From: an uncultured Alistipes sp.
GTDB lineage: Bacteria > Bacteroidota > Bacteroidia > Bacteroidales > Rikenellaceae
Assembly: GCA_947177225.1 (NCBI GenBank)
Contig: CAMWTS010000015.1
Location: 1-48,413 of the forward strand
Reading direction: 5' to 3'
DNA: 48,413 nt
The notes beneath the pieces were generated by a model that worked only from the letters and a program-made list of their open reading frames with translations, was not told the origin of the DNA and made no database searches. Positions 37,432 to 44,565 of this stretch are shown here, piece after piece (the first letter of the stretch is position 1; each line of letters begins with the position of its first letter). The position numbers and the translations under genes are program-made.

Positions 37432-37463
37432 AAAAAAACGGCCGAGAGGTCGAACACCGGCCT
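37432..37463 (-). terminator. Possible leader terminator / attenuator
   Basis: On the minus strand GGCCG (37462-37458) pairs with CGGCC (37444-37440), then G and seven T. GAGG at 37464-37461 can instead pair with CCTC (37449-37446), so two exclusive folds exist. It lies 50 bases before the 64-codon ORF. Confidence 0.45.
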
Positions 37464-37609
37464 CCGGCATGTGGCAGCCACCTCGCCCGGGAGACTCGGA
37501 ACCGTCGATACAGGGAGCTTATTCCGAGTCGGGATCTTTTTGTATATGTGCGACAGAAACGCCCCTGCACCGTGTCGCACTCGATTCTACGAAGGTTGAT
37601 TCAATAAAC

Positions 37610-37684
37610 ATTTTTTCTAAGCCGAGGGCAGAGCCTAACTTGCTTGGACTATGCAGAGTCGGAAAAAGGTGCAGCGAATTTAAG
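37610..37684 (+). repeat. Dispersed intergenic repeat, copy B
   Basis: T-run, then AAGCCGAGGGCAGAGCC, TAACTTGCTTGG, CTATGCAGAGTC, and GGAAAAAGGTGCAGCG. It is closely similar to the tandem units at 45802-45951 (other strand) and copy A. It lies just beyond the 3' end of the DUF3244-like gene. Confidence 0.65.
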
Positions 37685-37707
37685 CCATTCCGCCCCGCAA
37701 GTCTCTG

Positions 37708-38199
37708 TTACAGTTCGAAATATCCCTCACCGAGATATTCGCGCGCACTGACGCGAATCGTATAGGACCCCGGTTGCATGGGCATCGGCAGATATACGGC
37801 ATCGAACAGCGACGTATCGCACTCGGCACTCGATACCGCATACCCCTGGGAATCTATGATAATTGCCGTGGCCGCGCCAAGGTCGCGATTGAAGATGATT
37901 TCAATCCTGGAATCGAAACTGTCGGCATATGCCTCGACGGTCGGTATGAGCGAACGGCCGCCCTTTCCCGGAGGACATACGATATCGTCGATATCTATAC
38001 TGCCGAGTCCGGAACCGGTACCGGTACCGCCGTTGCCGCCGCCGTTGCCGCCGCCGTTGCCGTTGTTGCCACCGTTGTTGTCGCCGCCATTATTGCTGCC
38101 GCCACCTCCTACCGATCCGACAGGAGTGTCGCAAGAGGCGTAGTTTGTGCCGACGCAGAGGGTCGACAGAAGTACGAATATGATGATAAGTCTTCGCAT
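37708..38199 (-). CDS. Secreted DUF3244-like protein with Gly/Asn linker
   Basis: 163-residue exported protein of unknown function. The ATG at 38199 gives a clean signal peptide (MRRLIIIFVLLSTLCVGTNYA); the longer form at 38274 would overlap the promoter. Residues 33-65 are almost only Gly, Asn and Asp, a flexible linker coded by GCC-rich triplet repeats. The C-terminal 85 residues (RSLIPTVEAYADS through IEIIFNRDLG to YTIRVSAREYLGEGYFEL) resemble DUF3244, a small beta-sandwich common in Bacteroidales (from memory). It follows a membrane-spanning TPR/HTH regulator gene on the same strand but has its own perfect promoter. Confidence 0.7.
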   Translation of the reverse strand: MRRLIIIFVLLSTLCVGTNYASCDTPVGSVGGGGSNNGGDNNGGNNGNGGGNGGGNGGTGTGSGLGSIDIDDIVCPPGKGGRSLIPTVEAYADSFDSRIEIIFNRDLGAATAIIIDSQGYAVSSAECDTSLFDAVYLPMPMQPGSYTIRVSAREYLGEGYFEL

Positions 38200-38243
38200 A
38201 ATGATAAAAAAAATAGCTGTTACGATGAATCCGATCGTGAAAA

Positions 38244-38275
38244 CAAAAGTAGAGCGATAAAAATGAAAATACAAA
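38244..38275 (-). promoter_or_regulatory. Promoter of the DUF3244-like gene
   Basis: Minus-strand TTTG (38272-38275), 20-base spacer, TACTTTTG (38244-38251): full consensus. The -33 element is inside the T-run of the terminator of the regulator gene upstream. Confidence 0.75.
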
Positions 38276-38309
38276 AAATACGACGATAATTGTATATCAT
38301 ATCGTCGTA
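38272..38309 (-). terminator. Terminator of the TPR regulator gene
   Basis: TACGACGATA (38279-38288) and TATCGTCGTA (38300-38309) form a perfect 10-bp stem with an 11-base loop; on the minus strand TTTTTTG follows. The same inverted repeat could alternatively be an operator, since it overlaps the next promoter. Confidence 0.7.
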
Positions 38310-38413
38310 TGCTAAAATATTGTATTTCAATAAAGTGATACCGAAAATATTATCATCGGCAACAGATGTCCGCATAACCGCCTGACAATAGTCGCATTGT
38401 ATGCGAATATTTT

Positions 38414-40129
38414 TTACGCACTCTTTTCAGATGTGATATGTCCGGAGTTGAAATCGGCCGTCATCTGCTCGAAATGGAGCTGTATCGAGCAATCGCCGTC
38501 GCGCAACTGTAATTTCTTGCGAAGAGCCGCACGCTTGTTATACATATATTTCACCGTGTTGTCGTAGACCAGACACAGTATGTCGACCGAACAGCCTCCG
38601 CAAATGAGCGAATACAGATCTATGTCGTCGCCGTTGAGTTCGGGATAGCGTGTCGCGATATATTGCAGAAGACCCGGTCGGCGCGACTCGATGACGCTGC
38701 GGAATATGGCAGTCGCACTGTGTTTGTCGCCGCTCTTTATATAGCGTTTGAATTCGGCGAGAAAAGCCTCGGCATCAGTGCGGTTGTTGCCGGCAAGTTG
38801 CATGATATCGCGAAGCATGGCCGTGCGTTCGTCAACCATGGCACACAGTGAATTATTGTCGGCATTGAGCGCATTATAAGTGTGTATCAACCGTTTGCAT
38901 TGCATTTCGATATCTGCGGCAAGCCGTCGCGCCGATTGCAGCCGCAAGTGTTTGCGTCGTATCGCCACCACAGCAGCAATGATTATCAGCACGAGCAGCA
39001 GCGATATCGCAATGCAGATCCGGTTCTGCACGGCGATCTTGTCGAGCAGTGTTTCGTTCCTCTCTTTGAGGCATTGTATGTAGTGGCTCCTGTCGATGTT
39101 TTGTATGTATGCACCCTTCTCTACGGCATATATCGAGTCGCGCAACGCATCGTACCGGGACACATAATCGGCATACGCATCGATATCGCGCGCAGCAAGC
39201 TCTATTTGAGTCATAAGGCGCAGTCCGCCCAGACGCATACCCGGACCGAGCCGCTGCGACATGCAACGCCTGGCATAAAGACGCGCGGTGTCGATATTGC
39301 CCATCTGCAAATATATGGTACTCAATGCGGCACAGTGATCGACAGGAGGCTGCGACACACCGTATCGATCGTATGCGGATCGCAAAACTTCAAGTGCCGA
39401 TTCGGGAGCATCGAGCCTGCGATTGAGGAAATTGGCATGGTAAAGTGCCGTGCAGAGCAGCAGCGATGTGTCGCGACGCTGTTCGGCCAGATTACGCGTC
39501 TTGCCCAGATATTCGAAAGCATTGCCCACGTCGTTGTTCATCATGAAGCTCTTCATCAGATTGACATATGCGCTTGGCAGGCAGTTGTCCGCTTCGGCCT
39601 TCCGATAGTTGTCGGCAGCAAGGCGCAGCTTGCTTATGGCTTGGCCGAAATCGCGCTGGGCGTTATAATAGACACCTATATGCTCGCAGATCAAACCTTT
39701 GAGATAGCAGGCTTCGGAGTCCTCGGCATAGTGTTCTGCCTTGACGAAAGCATCGATGGCAAGTTGTGCGGAGCCTGCATTTTCATAGATTCGTCCCAGA
39801 TAGTAGTAGGATTCGGCGCGAGATATGTTGTCGCCGTATCGGTCATAATACTCGACGGCATCGACAATCAGAGAGTCGCATGCAACATCGATATAGTTTT
39901 TGTCGAGAGCTTTGGAGTAGAGCAGGGCATATCGTGCGCGTTCGGCATCGGAGGTAATTGCCGTCTTCGGTATCGATTGCAGAATGTGCAGCGCACTGTC
40001 GGGCTGCGACATTATGATGCGCTCGGCATTATCGAGTGCAGGCATGCCGCTGTCGCAACGGCACGATGCCGACCACGACAGGGCGGCAGTTGCCGCGAGC
40101 AGCCGCAGGATATGGGTTGTAGTTCGCAT
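38414..40129 (-). CDS. Membrane-spanning TPR protein with C-terminal HTH-like region
   Basis: 571 residues. An N-terminal lipoprotein-like signal (LSWSASC, Cys23) is followed by periplasmic TPR-type helical repeats (about 35-330; clear units SRAESYYYLGRIYENAGSAQ and ALSTIYLQMGNIDTARLYARR), then one membrane helix (about 368-390, ICIAISLLLVLIIIAAVVAI), a coiled coil, and a C-terminal segment DIDLYSLICGGCSVDILC followed by VKYMYNKRAALRKKL that resembles the helix-turn-helix of Bacteroidetes TPR regulators. If so, it would sense in the periplasm and bind DNA in the cytoplasm. It has its own -7 element and terminator and is followed by the DUF3244-like gene, its probable target or partner. Confidence 0.72.
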   Translation of the reverse strand: MRTTTHILRLLAATAALSWSASCRCDSGMPALDNAERIIMSQPDSALHILQSIPKTAITSDAERARYALLYSKALDKNYIDVACDSLIVDAVEYYDRYGDNISRAESYYYLGRIYENAGSAQLAIDAFVKAEHYAEDSEACYLKGLICEHIGVYYNAQRDFGQAISKLRLAADNYRKAEADNCLPSAYVNLMKSFMMNNDVGNAFEYLGKTRNLAEQRRDTSLLLCTALYHANFLNRRLDAPESALEVLRSAYDRYGVSQPPVDHCAALSTIYLQMGNIDTARLYARRCMSQRLGPGMRLGGLRLMTQIELAARDIDAYADYVSRYDALRDSIYAVEKGAYIQNIDRSHYIQCLKERNETLLDKIAVQNRICIAISLLLVLIIIAAVVAIRRKHLRLQSARRLAADIEMQCKRLIHTYNALNADNNSLCAMVDERTAMLRDIMQLAGNNRTDAEAFLAEFKRYIKSGDKHSATAIFRSVIESRRPGLLQYIATRYPELNGDDIDLYSLICGGCSVDILCLVYDNTVKYMYNKRAALRKKLQLRDGDCSIQLHFEQMTADFNSGHITSEKSA

Positions 40130-40200
40130 AATATGCAGATAGCTTTATTATATATCTATCTTCCGGCCGATCGACACTGTGCAATTCGTCCGGGCAATGT

Positions 40201-40208
40201 CAAAGATA
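40201..40208 (-). promoter_or_regulatory. -7 element for the TPR regulator
   Basis: Minus-strand TATCTTTG, full TAnnTTTG match, about 70 bases before the ATG. A TTTG lies 24 bases upstream, longer than the usual spacing. Confidence 0.5.
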
Positions 40209-40416
40209 CGCATTTTTCTTTACTTTTTCGCGCAAAGCGGCATTCTGCTGCCGGACTCGTTCATCGAAACGTACAGAACAATCTCGGTGCGACGATCGCT
40301 CCGCCGAGTGGGTTCACGCGCGACCAGCTTGCCAATTCTGTCATTCACCAATATTCGGCTCGCGCAGCATGGCATGCAGGCTGCCATAGTCCTAAGCAGC
40401 CTGCATTCGTGTCGGG

Positions 40417-40456
40417 GCAAAAAAAACGACAGTTTCCATCATTTGAAACTGTCGTT
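40417..40456 (-). terminator. plsX operon terminator
   Basis: AACGACAGTTTC (40425-40436) pairs perfectly with 40445-40456 around an 8-base loop, followed on the minus strand by a run of T. Strong terminator about 100 bases after plsX. Confidence 0.88.
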
Positions 40457-40559
40457 GACTCTTTTGTAATTTCGGGAGTGCCGTTATCGAAACGCCCACT
40501 TCCATCGAGCATTGGCTGTACCCGTCGCATTGTCAGCGCATCGCGCAGCAGACACCGTT

Positions 40560-41516
40560 CTACCCTATGAAAGCCTCTTTGATAAGGCCTACGGCATTGG
40601 ACTCGATGGTGTGCTCGGTCGAGATAATCATGTTCATGATGGCCTTCGGAGTCGACTTGCCGTGACCTATGGTAACCGGAGCATTGACGCCCAGCACAGG
40701 CGTACCACCGAAGTTCTCGTAATTGGCCTGCTCCCAAAACTCGTTGGTCAGTCCCATGCGCAGATTGATCTGATAGAGACCCTCTGCCATTTTCAATACG
40801 GTATTGCCTACGAAACCGTCGCAGATAATCACATCGGCAATCTTGCCGGTGAAGATATAAGACGACTCGACATTGCCCACGAAGTTATATTTGCCGGCAG
40901 CAGCATCGGCCTCCATTAGCTGATATGCGGCCTGCGCCTGCGCATTGCCCTTGGCAGCCTCCTCGCCGATGTTGAGCAGAGCCACACGTGGCGAGTCGAT
41001 ACCGAGCACCGACTTGGCGAAGATAGAACCAATGAGCGCATACTGCGCCAGCACCTCGGGTTTGCAGTCGACATTCAGACCAACGTCCATCAGCACGGCC
41101 GGCCGCGAAGCAATGGTCGGTATGAACGACGATATGGTCGGACGCAGAACGCCCTCGACAGGTTTGACGGCAAACATCGAACCCACCATCATGGCACCCG
41201 TCGATCCCGCACTGGCAAAGCCGTCGATAAGCCCCTTGGCCAGATAACCGAAACCGACCGTAATGCTCGAATCGCTCTTGGCCTGAAAAGCCTTGGCCGG
41301 GTGATCTCCCATCTCGATAACCTCCGTAGTGTGGACGATATCGAACCTGTCGGCCGGGCAACCCTCCTTGTCGAGAATCTCGCATATACGCTCCTTGTCG
41401 CCGAACATCACTATCCGGCTATGCTCCTTCAATCTGTCGAGAGCCATCACGGCTCCCTTGACCGCAGCCTCAGGGGCAAAGTCGCCGCCCATGGCATCGA
41501 GACCTATCTTTATCAT
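40560..41516 (-). CDS. plsX: Phosphate acyltransferase
   Basis: 318-residue peripheral membrane enzyme that converts acyl-ACP to acyl-phosphate for phospholipid synthesis with PlsY. Begins MIKIGLDAMGGDFAPEAAVKG, the family hallmark. GSTGAMMVGSMF near 103 and NIGEEAAKGNAQAQAAYQL near 188 are further signatures; CDGFVGNTVLKMAEG near 238 closes the active site. Complete length. It is the last gene of DUF177-rpmF-plsX. The fabH gene that often follows in other bacteria is absent here. Confidence 0.96.
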   Translation of the reverse strand: MIKIGLDAMGGDFAPEAAVKGAVMALDRLKEHSRIVMFGDKERICEILDKEGCPADRFDIVHTTEVIEMGDHPAKAFQAKSDSSITVGFGYLAKGLIDGFASAGSTGAMMVGSMFAVKPVEGVLRPTISSFIPTIASRPAVLMDVGLNVDCKPEVLAQYALIGSIFAKSVLGIDSPRVALLNIGEEAAKGNAQAQAAYQLMEADAAAGKYNFVGNVESSYIFTGKIADVIICDGFVGNTVLKMAEGLYQINLRMGLTNEFWEQANYENFGGTPVLGVNAPVTIGHGKSTPKAIMNMIISTEHTIESNAVGLIKEAFIG

Positions 41517-41626
41517 AAAGCAGGTGTTTTAATATTATACCTTATTGTCCATGACTCCTTTCCGGGCGGCAGATGCGACGATTCGGTCGCCCGTCCGACC
41601 CGACAAAGGGCAAGTGGAAAACGAAA

Positions 41627-41651
41627 GAGCACAACCCACAGAGTTGTGCTC
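41627..41651 (-). terminator. Hairpin between rpmF and plsX (possible attenuator)
   Basis: GAGCACAAC (41627-41635) and GTTGTGCTC (41643-41651) form a perfect 9-bp stem; on the minus strand TTTCGTTTTCC follows. It starts 16 bases after the rpmF stop, so it may partly terminate and lower plsX expression relative to rpmF. Confidence 0.6.
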
Positions 41652-41667
41652 CCGTATCAAGTGAGAT

Positions 41668-41853
41668 TTACTCTGCCGCCTTCTTCTCGATGGCCAGCTT
41701 ACCGCGATAGAATCCGCATTCGGGGCATACGCGGTGATAGAGAACTGCCGAACCGCAGTTAGAGCATGTCACGACCGTCGGAACGACAGCCTTGTAGTGA
41801 GTTCTTCTCTTGTCTCGGCGTGTAGACGAGACTTTGTGTTTAGGATGTGCCAT
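41668..41853 (-). CDS. rpmF: 50S ribosomal protein bL32
   Basis: 61-residue large-subunit protein. MAHPKHKVSSTRRDKRRTHY is the usual N-terminus. CSNCG and CPECG form the zinc ribbon, so this is the zinc-binding form. Coupled with the DUF177 gene and plsX, a conserved arrangement linking ribosome and lipid synthesis. Confidence 0.96.
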   Translation of the reverse strand: MAHPKHKVSSTRRDKRRTHYKAVVPTVVTCSNCGSAVLYHRVCPECGFYRGKLAIEKKAAE

Positions 41854-41958
41854 TTTACAATGTTATTTTAAGTTTTATCAAATATCGTTTGCGGTTCTGC
41901 ACGATCCGTCTGACGGATAGACGTCCGGGCAATCCTGCCGTTTCAACACCATGCGCAT

Positions 41959-42540
41959 CTACGCCTTGCCCTCCGACACATCGTCCGACAGCATGCGTCC
42001 CTTCAACTCCGCCAGACGCGCCATCGCCTCATCGCCTATGCCGTGAGACTCCGGCTGCTCGGCCTCTTCGGCGCGACTGTCGAACTCCTCGGCCGACATG
42101 ACACCGAAACGCGCCAACATATCGGCATTGCACTCGCCCTCGGCGTGTACCCTGCGATAGGGCAGCGAGAGCACGATGCTCTCGTAAAGGTATTGAGTCA
42201 GATCCACCTCATCGTCGCCGGGCGAGATCCACATCTGCTCGCCGTCGTAGTCGTCGATCTCATCGGAGAACTTCACGATCAAATCGCCCTCGAAAGCGAC
42301 GGGTATGCGGCACTCTTCCAGGCAGCGGTCGCACTCGCAGAGCACGCTGCCATCGATGGAGGTGTGCATCTCCAACACTGCCTCGGCACGGTGCATGTGC
42401 ACTCGCGCACGGCACTCGCCCGAGAGAATCTCCACGCGGCCGTAGCTCTCGAACAGAGCATCGCCGATTTCGAATTCGAAATCGTAATCCCCCTCTTTGA
42501 GCCCCTTATAGGCTATCGCGTATGGCTTTGTATGACTCAT
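41959..42540 (-). CDS. DUF177 (YceD) family protein
   Basis: 193-residue cytosolic protein linked with large-subunit rRNA/ribosome assembly in other bacteria and plants (family knowledge). The ATG at 42540 is chosen because the promoter -7 element covers the alternative at 42561. Typical features are CECDRCLEEC near 88-97, the acidic DEIDDYDGEQMW stretch, and VDLTQYLYESIVLSLP. It is the first gene of DUF177-rpmF-plsX. Confidence 0.9.
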   Translation of the reverse strand: MSHTKPYAIAYKGLKEGDYDFEFEIGDALFESYGRVEILSGECRARVHMHRAEAVLEMHTSIDGSVLCECDRCLEECRIPVAFEGDLIVKFSDEIDDYDGEQMWISPGDDEVDLTQYLYESIVLSLPYRRVHAEGECNADMLARFGVMSAEEFDSRAEEAEQPESHGIGDEAMARLAELKGRMLSDDVSEGKA

Positions 42541-42558
42541 TTCCGCGCATTTAGTGTG

Positions 42559-42590
42559 CAAATTTATAATATTTTCACAAAATGTGCAAA
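42559..42590 (-). promoter_or_regulatory. DUF177-rpmF-plsX promoter
   Basis: Perfect minus-strand TTTG (42587-42590), 20-base spacer, TAAATTTG (42559-42566). It fixes the DUF177 start at 42540 with a very short leader. Confidence 0.75.
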
Positions 42591-42605
42591 TAATTGCTAT
42601 TTTTG
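42573..42605 (+). promoter_or_regulatory. Promoter of the 131-residue gene
   Basis: TTTC (42573-42576), 21-base spacer, TATTTTTG (42598-42605), a full -7 match. Interleaved with the divergent DUF177 promoter, so the two may interfere. Confidence 0.55.
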
Positions 42606-42642
42606 TATCGAAGTTTTACTCGCCATTAAAGACGAAAACGAC

Positions 42643-43038
42643 ATGTCAGACAGATTTTCCATAGAGATCAGCAGCGATTATGAAGAGTTGTGGCGATACA
42701 ACATCGCCCTGACCGGCGAGGTTACCGACATCGACGGGCAGCGCACGGAGTATATCAAGCATGCCAGCGAGGTGGCCGCCGTAGGCTCGTCGCTCAAAGC
42801 CGCACCCGCAGGCTACGACAAAGAGCGTCGCATAAGCATCTGCACGGGTGCGGGAGCCGCCCTTACCTTATATATATATGTGATACCTCACACGCTGCCG
42901 CGCCAGCGCATCGTCGATCAGGCACGCCCCTTCACGCTTCATGTGTGTATCGATCATGGTGCCCAGAGACTCTACGACCGCCGCCTGTCGATCAACCAAT
43001 GGTCGGGCGACAACATCGAGATAAAGCTCCGAAGCTGA
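42643..43038 (+). CDS. Hypothetical protein, 131 residues
   Basis: I do not recognise a family. The sequence begins MSDRFSIEISSDYEELWRYN and looks like a soluble mostly-beta domain with no signal or membrane helix; it ends SGDNIEIKLRS. The ATG at 42643 is chosen because it follows a full -7 element by 37 bases; the longer open frame is antisense to the DUF177 gene. It lies between the divergent lipid/ribosome operon and fabD, which has its own promoter, so a functional link is only suggested by position. Confidence 0.65.
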   Translation: MSDRFSIEISSDYEELWRYNIALTGEVTDIDGQRTEYIKHASEVAAVGSSLKAAPAGYDKERRISICTGAGAALTLYIYVIPHTLPRQRIVDQARPFTLHVCIDHGAQRLYDRRLSINQWSGDNIEIKLRS

Positions 43039-43132
43039 TCCGGCACACGATGCTACGGCCGCATGATCGGTCACGCAGGCTGCGGAGAGCAGACAAGCAG
43101 AGGACTGCGACTCAGGCCGCCCCTCCGAAAAA

Positions 43133-43163
43133 TTTGTTTTTAAGCGAAATAGTCGTAACTTTG
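43133..43163 (+). promoter_or_regulatory. fabD promoter
   Basis: Perfect TTTG (43133-43136), 19-base spacer, TAACTTTG (43156-43163). The fabD ATG follows 27 bases later. Confidence 0.78.
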
Positions 43164-43190
43164 TCGCCGTTAAAACCAAAAAACAAGATT

Positions 43191-44072
43191 ATGAAACACG
43201 CATACGTATTTCCGGGTCAGGGTGCCCAGTCGGTAGGCATGGGCAAGGACCTCTACGATAACGTTCCCCAGGCCAAGGAGTTGTTCGAGAAGGCCAACGA
43301 GATTCTCGGCTTCCGCATCACCGACATCATGTTCGAGGGTACGCCCGAGGAGTTGAAGCAGACCAAGGTGACACAGCCGGCCGTATTCCTGCATTCGGTC
43401 ATACTGGCCAAGTCGCTCGGCGTCAAGCCCGATGCCGTTGCCGGTCACTCGCTGGGCGAGTTCTCTGCGCTGGTCGTATCGGGAGCATTGTCGTTCGAGG
43501 ACGGTCTGCGCCTGGTCTCGAAGCGCGCCATGGCAATGCAGAAGTGCTGCGAGATGCAGCCCGGAGGCATGGCCGCAGTGCTGGGTCTTGCCGATGATAT
43601 CGTGGAGAAGGAGTGTGCCGCCGTCGACGGTGTAGTGGTAGGAGCCAACTACAACTGCCCCGGTCAGCTGGTAATATCGGGTACCGATGCAGCAGTCGAT
43701 GCCGCTTGCGAGCGTTTGAAGGCTGCCGGCGCACGTCGCGCACTGCGTCTGCCCGTAGGCGGAGCGTTCCACTCGCCGCTTATGGAGCCTGCACGCCAGG
43801 AGCTCGAAGCCGCCATTGCCGAGGCCGATTTCTCGACCCCCGTATGCCCCGTATACCAGAATGTCGATGCCAAGCCATACACCGATCCGGCTGCAATCAA
43901 GGCCAACCTCATCGCACAGCTTACCGCACCCGTGCGCTGGACTCAGATCGTCGAGCAGATGATTGCCGACGGTGTCGACGAGTTCACCGAGCTCGGCCCC
44001 GGCAACGTGCTGCAAGGCCTTATAACCAAGGTTAATCGCGAGGCCAAAGCCGAGTCGAAGTCTACGTTGTAG
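43191..44072 (+). CDS. fabD: Malonyl-CoA:ACP transacylase
   Basis: 293-residue cytosolic enzyme that loads malonyl onto acyl carrier protein for fatty-acid synthesis. The start at MKHAYVFPGQGAQSVGMG fits the family and the promoter; the longer frame is rejected. The nucleophile is Ser87 in GHSLGE and the catalytic His is His194 in GAFHSP; GQGAQ at 9-13 forms the oxyanion loop. Complete, single-gene unit with a strong terminator. Confidence 0.96.
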   Translation: MKHAYVFPGQGAQSVGMGKDLYDNVPQAKELFEKANEILGFRITDIMFEGTPEELKQTKVTQPAVFLHSVILAKSLGVKPDAVAGHSLGEFSALVVSGALSFEDGLRLVSKRAMAMQKCCEMQPGGMAAVLGLADDIVEKECAAVDGVVVGANYNCPGQLVISGTDAAVDAACERLKAAGARRALRLPVGGAFHSPLMEPARQELEAAIAEADFSTPVCPVYQNVDAKPYTDPAAIKANLIAQLTAPVRWTQIVEQMIADGVDEFTELGPGNVLQGLITKVNREAKAESKSTL

Positions 44073-44140
44073 CAATCGTCTTTCGGCCGGCATATCGGCA
44101 TGACATACAAGCAGGCCTGCAAAGCCTCTTATTCGATAAC

Positions 44141-44172
44141 AAGCGTCGCCATTCTCAGGAATGGCGACGCTT
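44141..44172 (+). terminator. fabD terminator
   Basis: A 14-bp perfect stem (44141-44154 with 44159-44172, loop TCAG) followed by TGTCGTTC. Stable, though the T-run is short. Confidence 0.8.
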
Positions 44173-44185
44173 TGTCGTTCAACCA

Positions 44186-44210
44186 TTGCACCTTTTTCCG
44201 CCGCAGTCCC
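44186..44210 (-). repeat. Dispersed repeat, partial copy
   Basis: Minus strand reads GGGACTGCGGCGGAAAAAGGTGCAA; it shares GGAAAAAGGTGCA with copy B and the flanking ACTGC/GGC pattern. Probably only the 3' end of the element. Confidence 0.35.
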
Positions 44211-44314
44211 ACCCGACCGACATATCACACAAGAACGAGACGGCGAAAATATGTCGCATTTTGCATGAAAAATGTGGAATTTTTTCGTTTCGCATATATT
44301 TTTCGCCAAAATAT

Positions 44315-44344
44315 TTTGCATCTCGATATTTTTACGTATATTTG
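44315..44344 (+). promoter_or_regulatory. Promoter of the orphan unit
   Basis: TTTG (44315-44318), 18-base spacer, TATATTTG (44337-44344), a full -7 match. The transcript should start near 44351. Confidence 0.6.
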
Positions 44345-44354
44345 CAAAAGAAAG

Positions 44355-44531
44355 GTGAAACGAAACAAAAACGAGCCTAAACGAAAATTAGCGAAAATCG
44401 TTTCACGAAACAATAAGCAAGTTTTAGACACGTTATATAGAAGAAAGAAAAGTCATAGGTTTATTCGGTACAGTATAGTTGACAGACAACAGCTATATTT
44501 GTTTAGTAAAAGGTTAGGTAATATTTGTTAG
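44355..44531 (+). CDS. Candidate 58-residue basic protein inside the orphan unit
   Basis: A GTG-started frame 4 bases after the predicted transcript start, reading (M)KRNKNEPKRKLAKIVSR and ending RLGNIC. About one third of the residues are Lys/Arg and codons are AT-rich, unlike neighbouring genes. The stop is directly next to the terminator stem. No known family. Nearly leaderless translation from GTG would be unusual, so it may be chance. Confidence 0.25.
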   Translation: MKRNKNEPKRKLAKIVSRNNKQVLDTLYRRKKSHRFIRYSIVDRQQLYLFSKRLGNIC

Positions 44532-44565
44532 TAGTCGCACCTCGATGAGGTGCGACTATGTTTTT
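44532..44565 (+). terminator. Terminator of the orphan unit
   Basis: TAGTCGCACCTC (44532-44543) pairs fully with GAGGTGCGACTA (44547-44558) around GAT, followed by TGTTTTT. Strong intrinsic terminator. Confidence 0.88.

Larger units (their letters stand above)
37118..37707. other. 590-bp accessory intergenic region
   Basis: Holds the maf -7 element, a terminator (37160-37181), a 64-codon ORF (37187-37381), a structured leader with a second terminator (37432-37545), and repeat copy B (37610-37684). No recognisable mobile gene. Confidence 0.5.
40130..40559. other. Intergenic region with regulator promoter and plsX terminator
   Basis: 430 bases between plsX and the TPR regulator. Contains the regulator's -7 element (40201-40208) and the plsX terminator (40417-40456); I see nothing else in it. 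Confidence 0.5.
44351..44565 (+). ncRNA. Candidate small RNA (or small mRNA) with its own promoter and terminator
   Basis: A roughly 215-nt AT-rich unit bounded by a consensus promoter and a 12-bp terminator, with no large ORF. A perfect 9-bp stem (44355-44363 with 44398-44406) can form near the 5' end. I cannot match it to a known RNA family from memory. It also contains a 58-codon GTG-started frame ending right at the terminator, so a small mRNA is an equal alternative. Confidence 0.45.

Noticed and set aside
37427..37545. A tRNA-Ser or tRNA-Sec-like gene
   Set aside because: GGCCGAGAGGTCGAA on the plus strand and GTGTTCGACC on the minus strand resemble tRNA arms, but no acceptor stem, anticodon arm or proper T-arm pairing (G53-C61) forms on either strand.
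42043..42642. Longer form of the 131-residue gene
   Set aside because: The upstream part is antisense to the DUF177 gene and crosses both divergent promoters.
42690..43190. N-terminal extension of FabD
   Set aside because: It overlaps the 131-residue gene in another frame and precedes a perfect fabD promoter; FabD begins at 43191.
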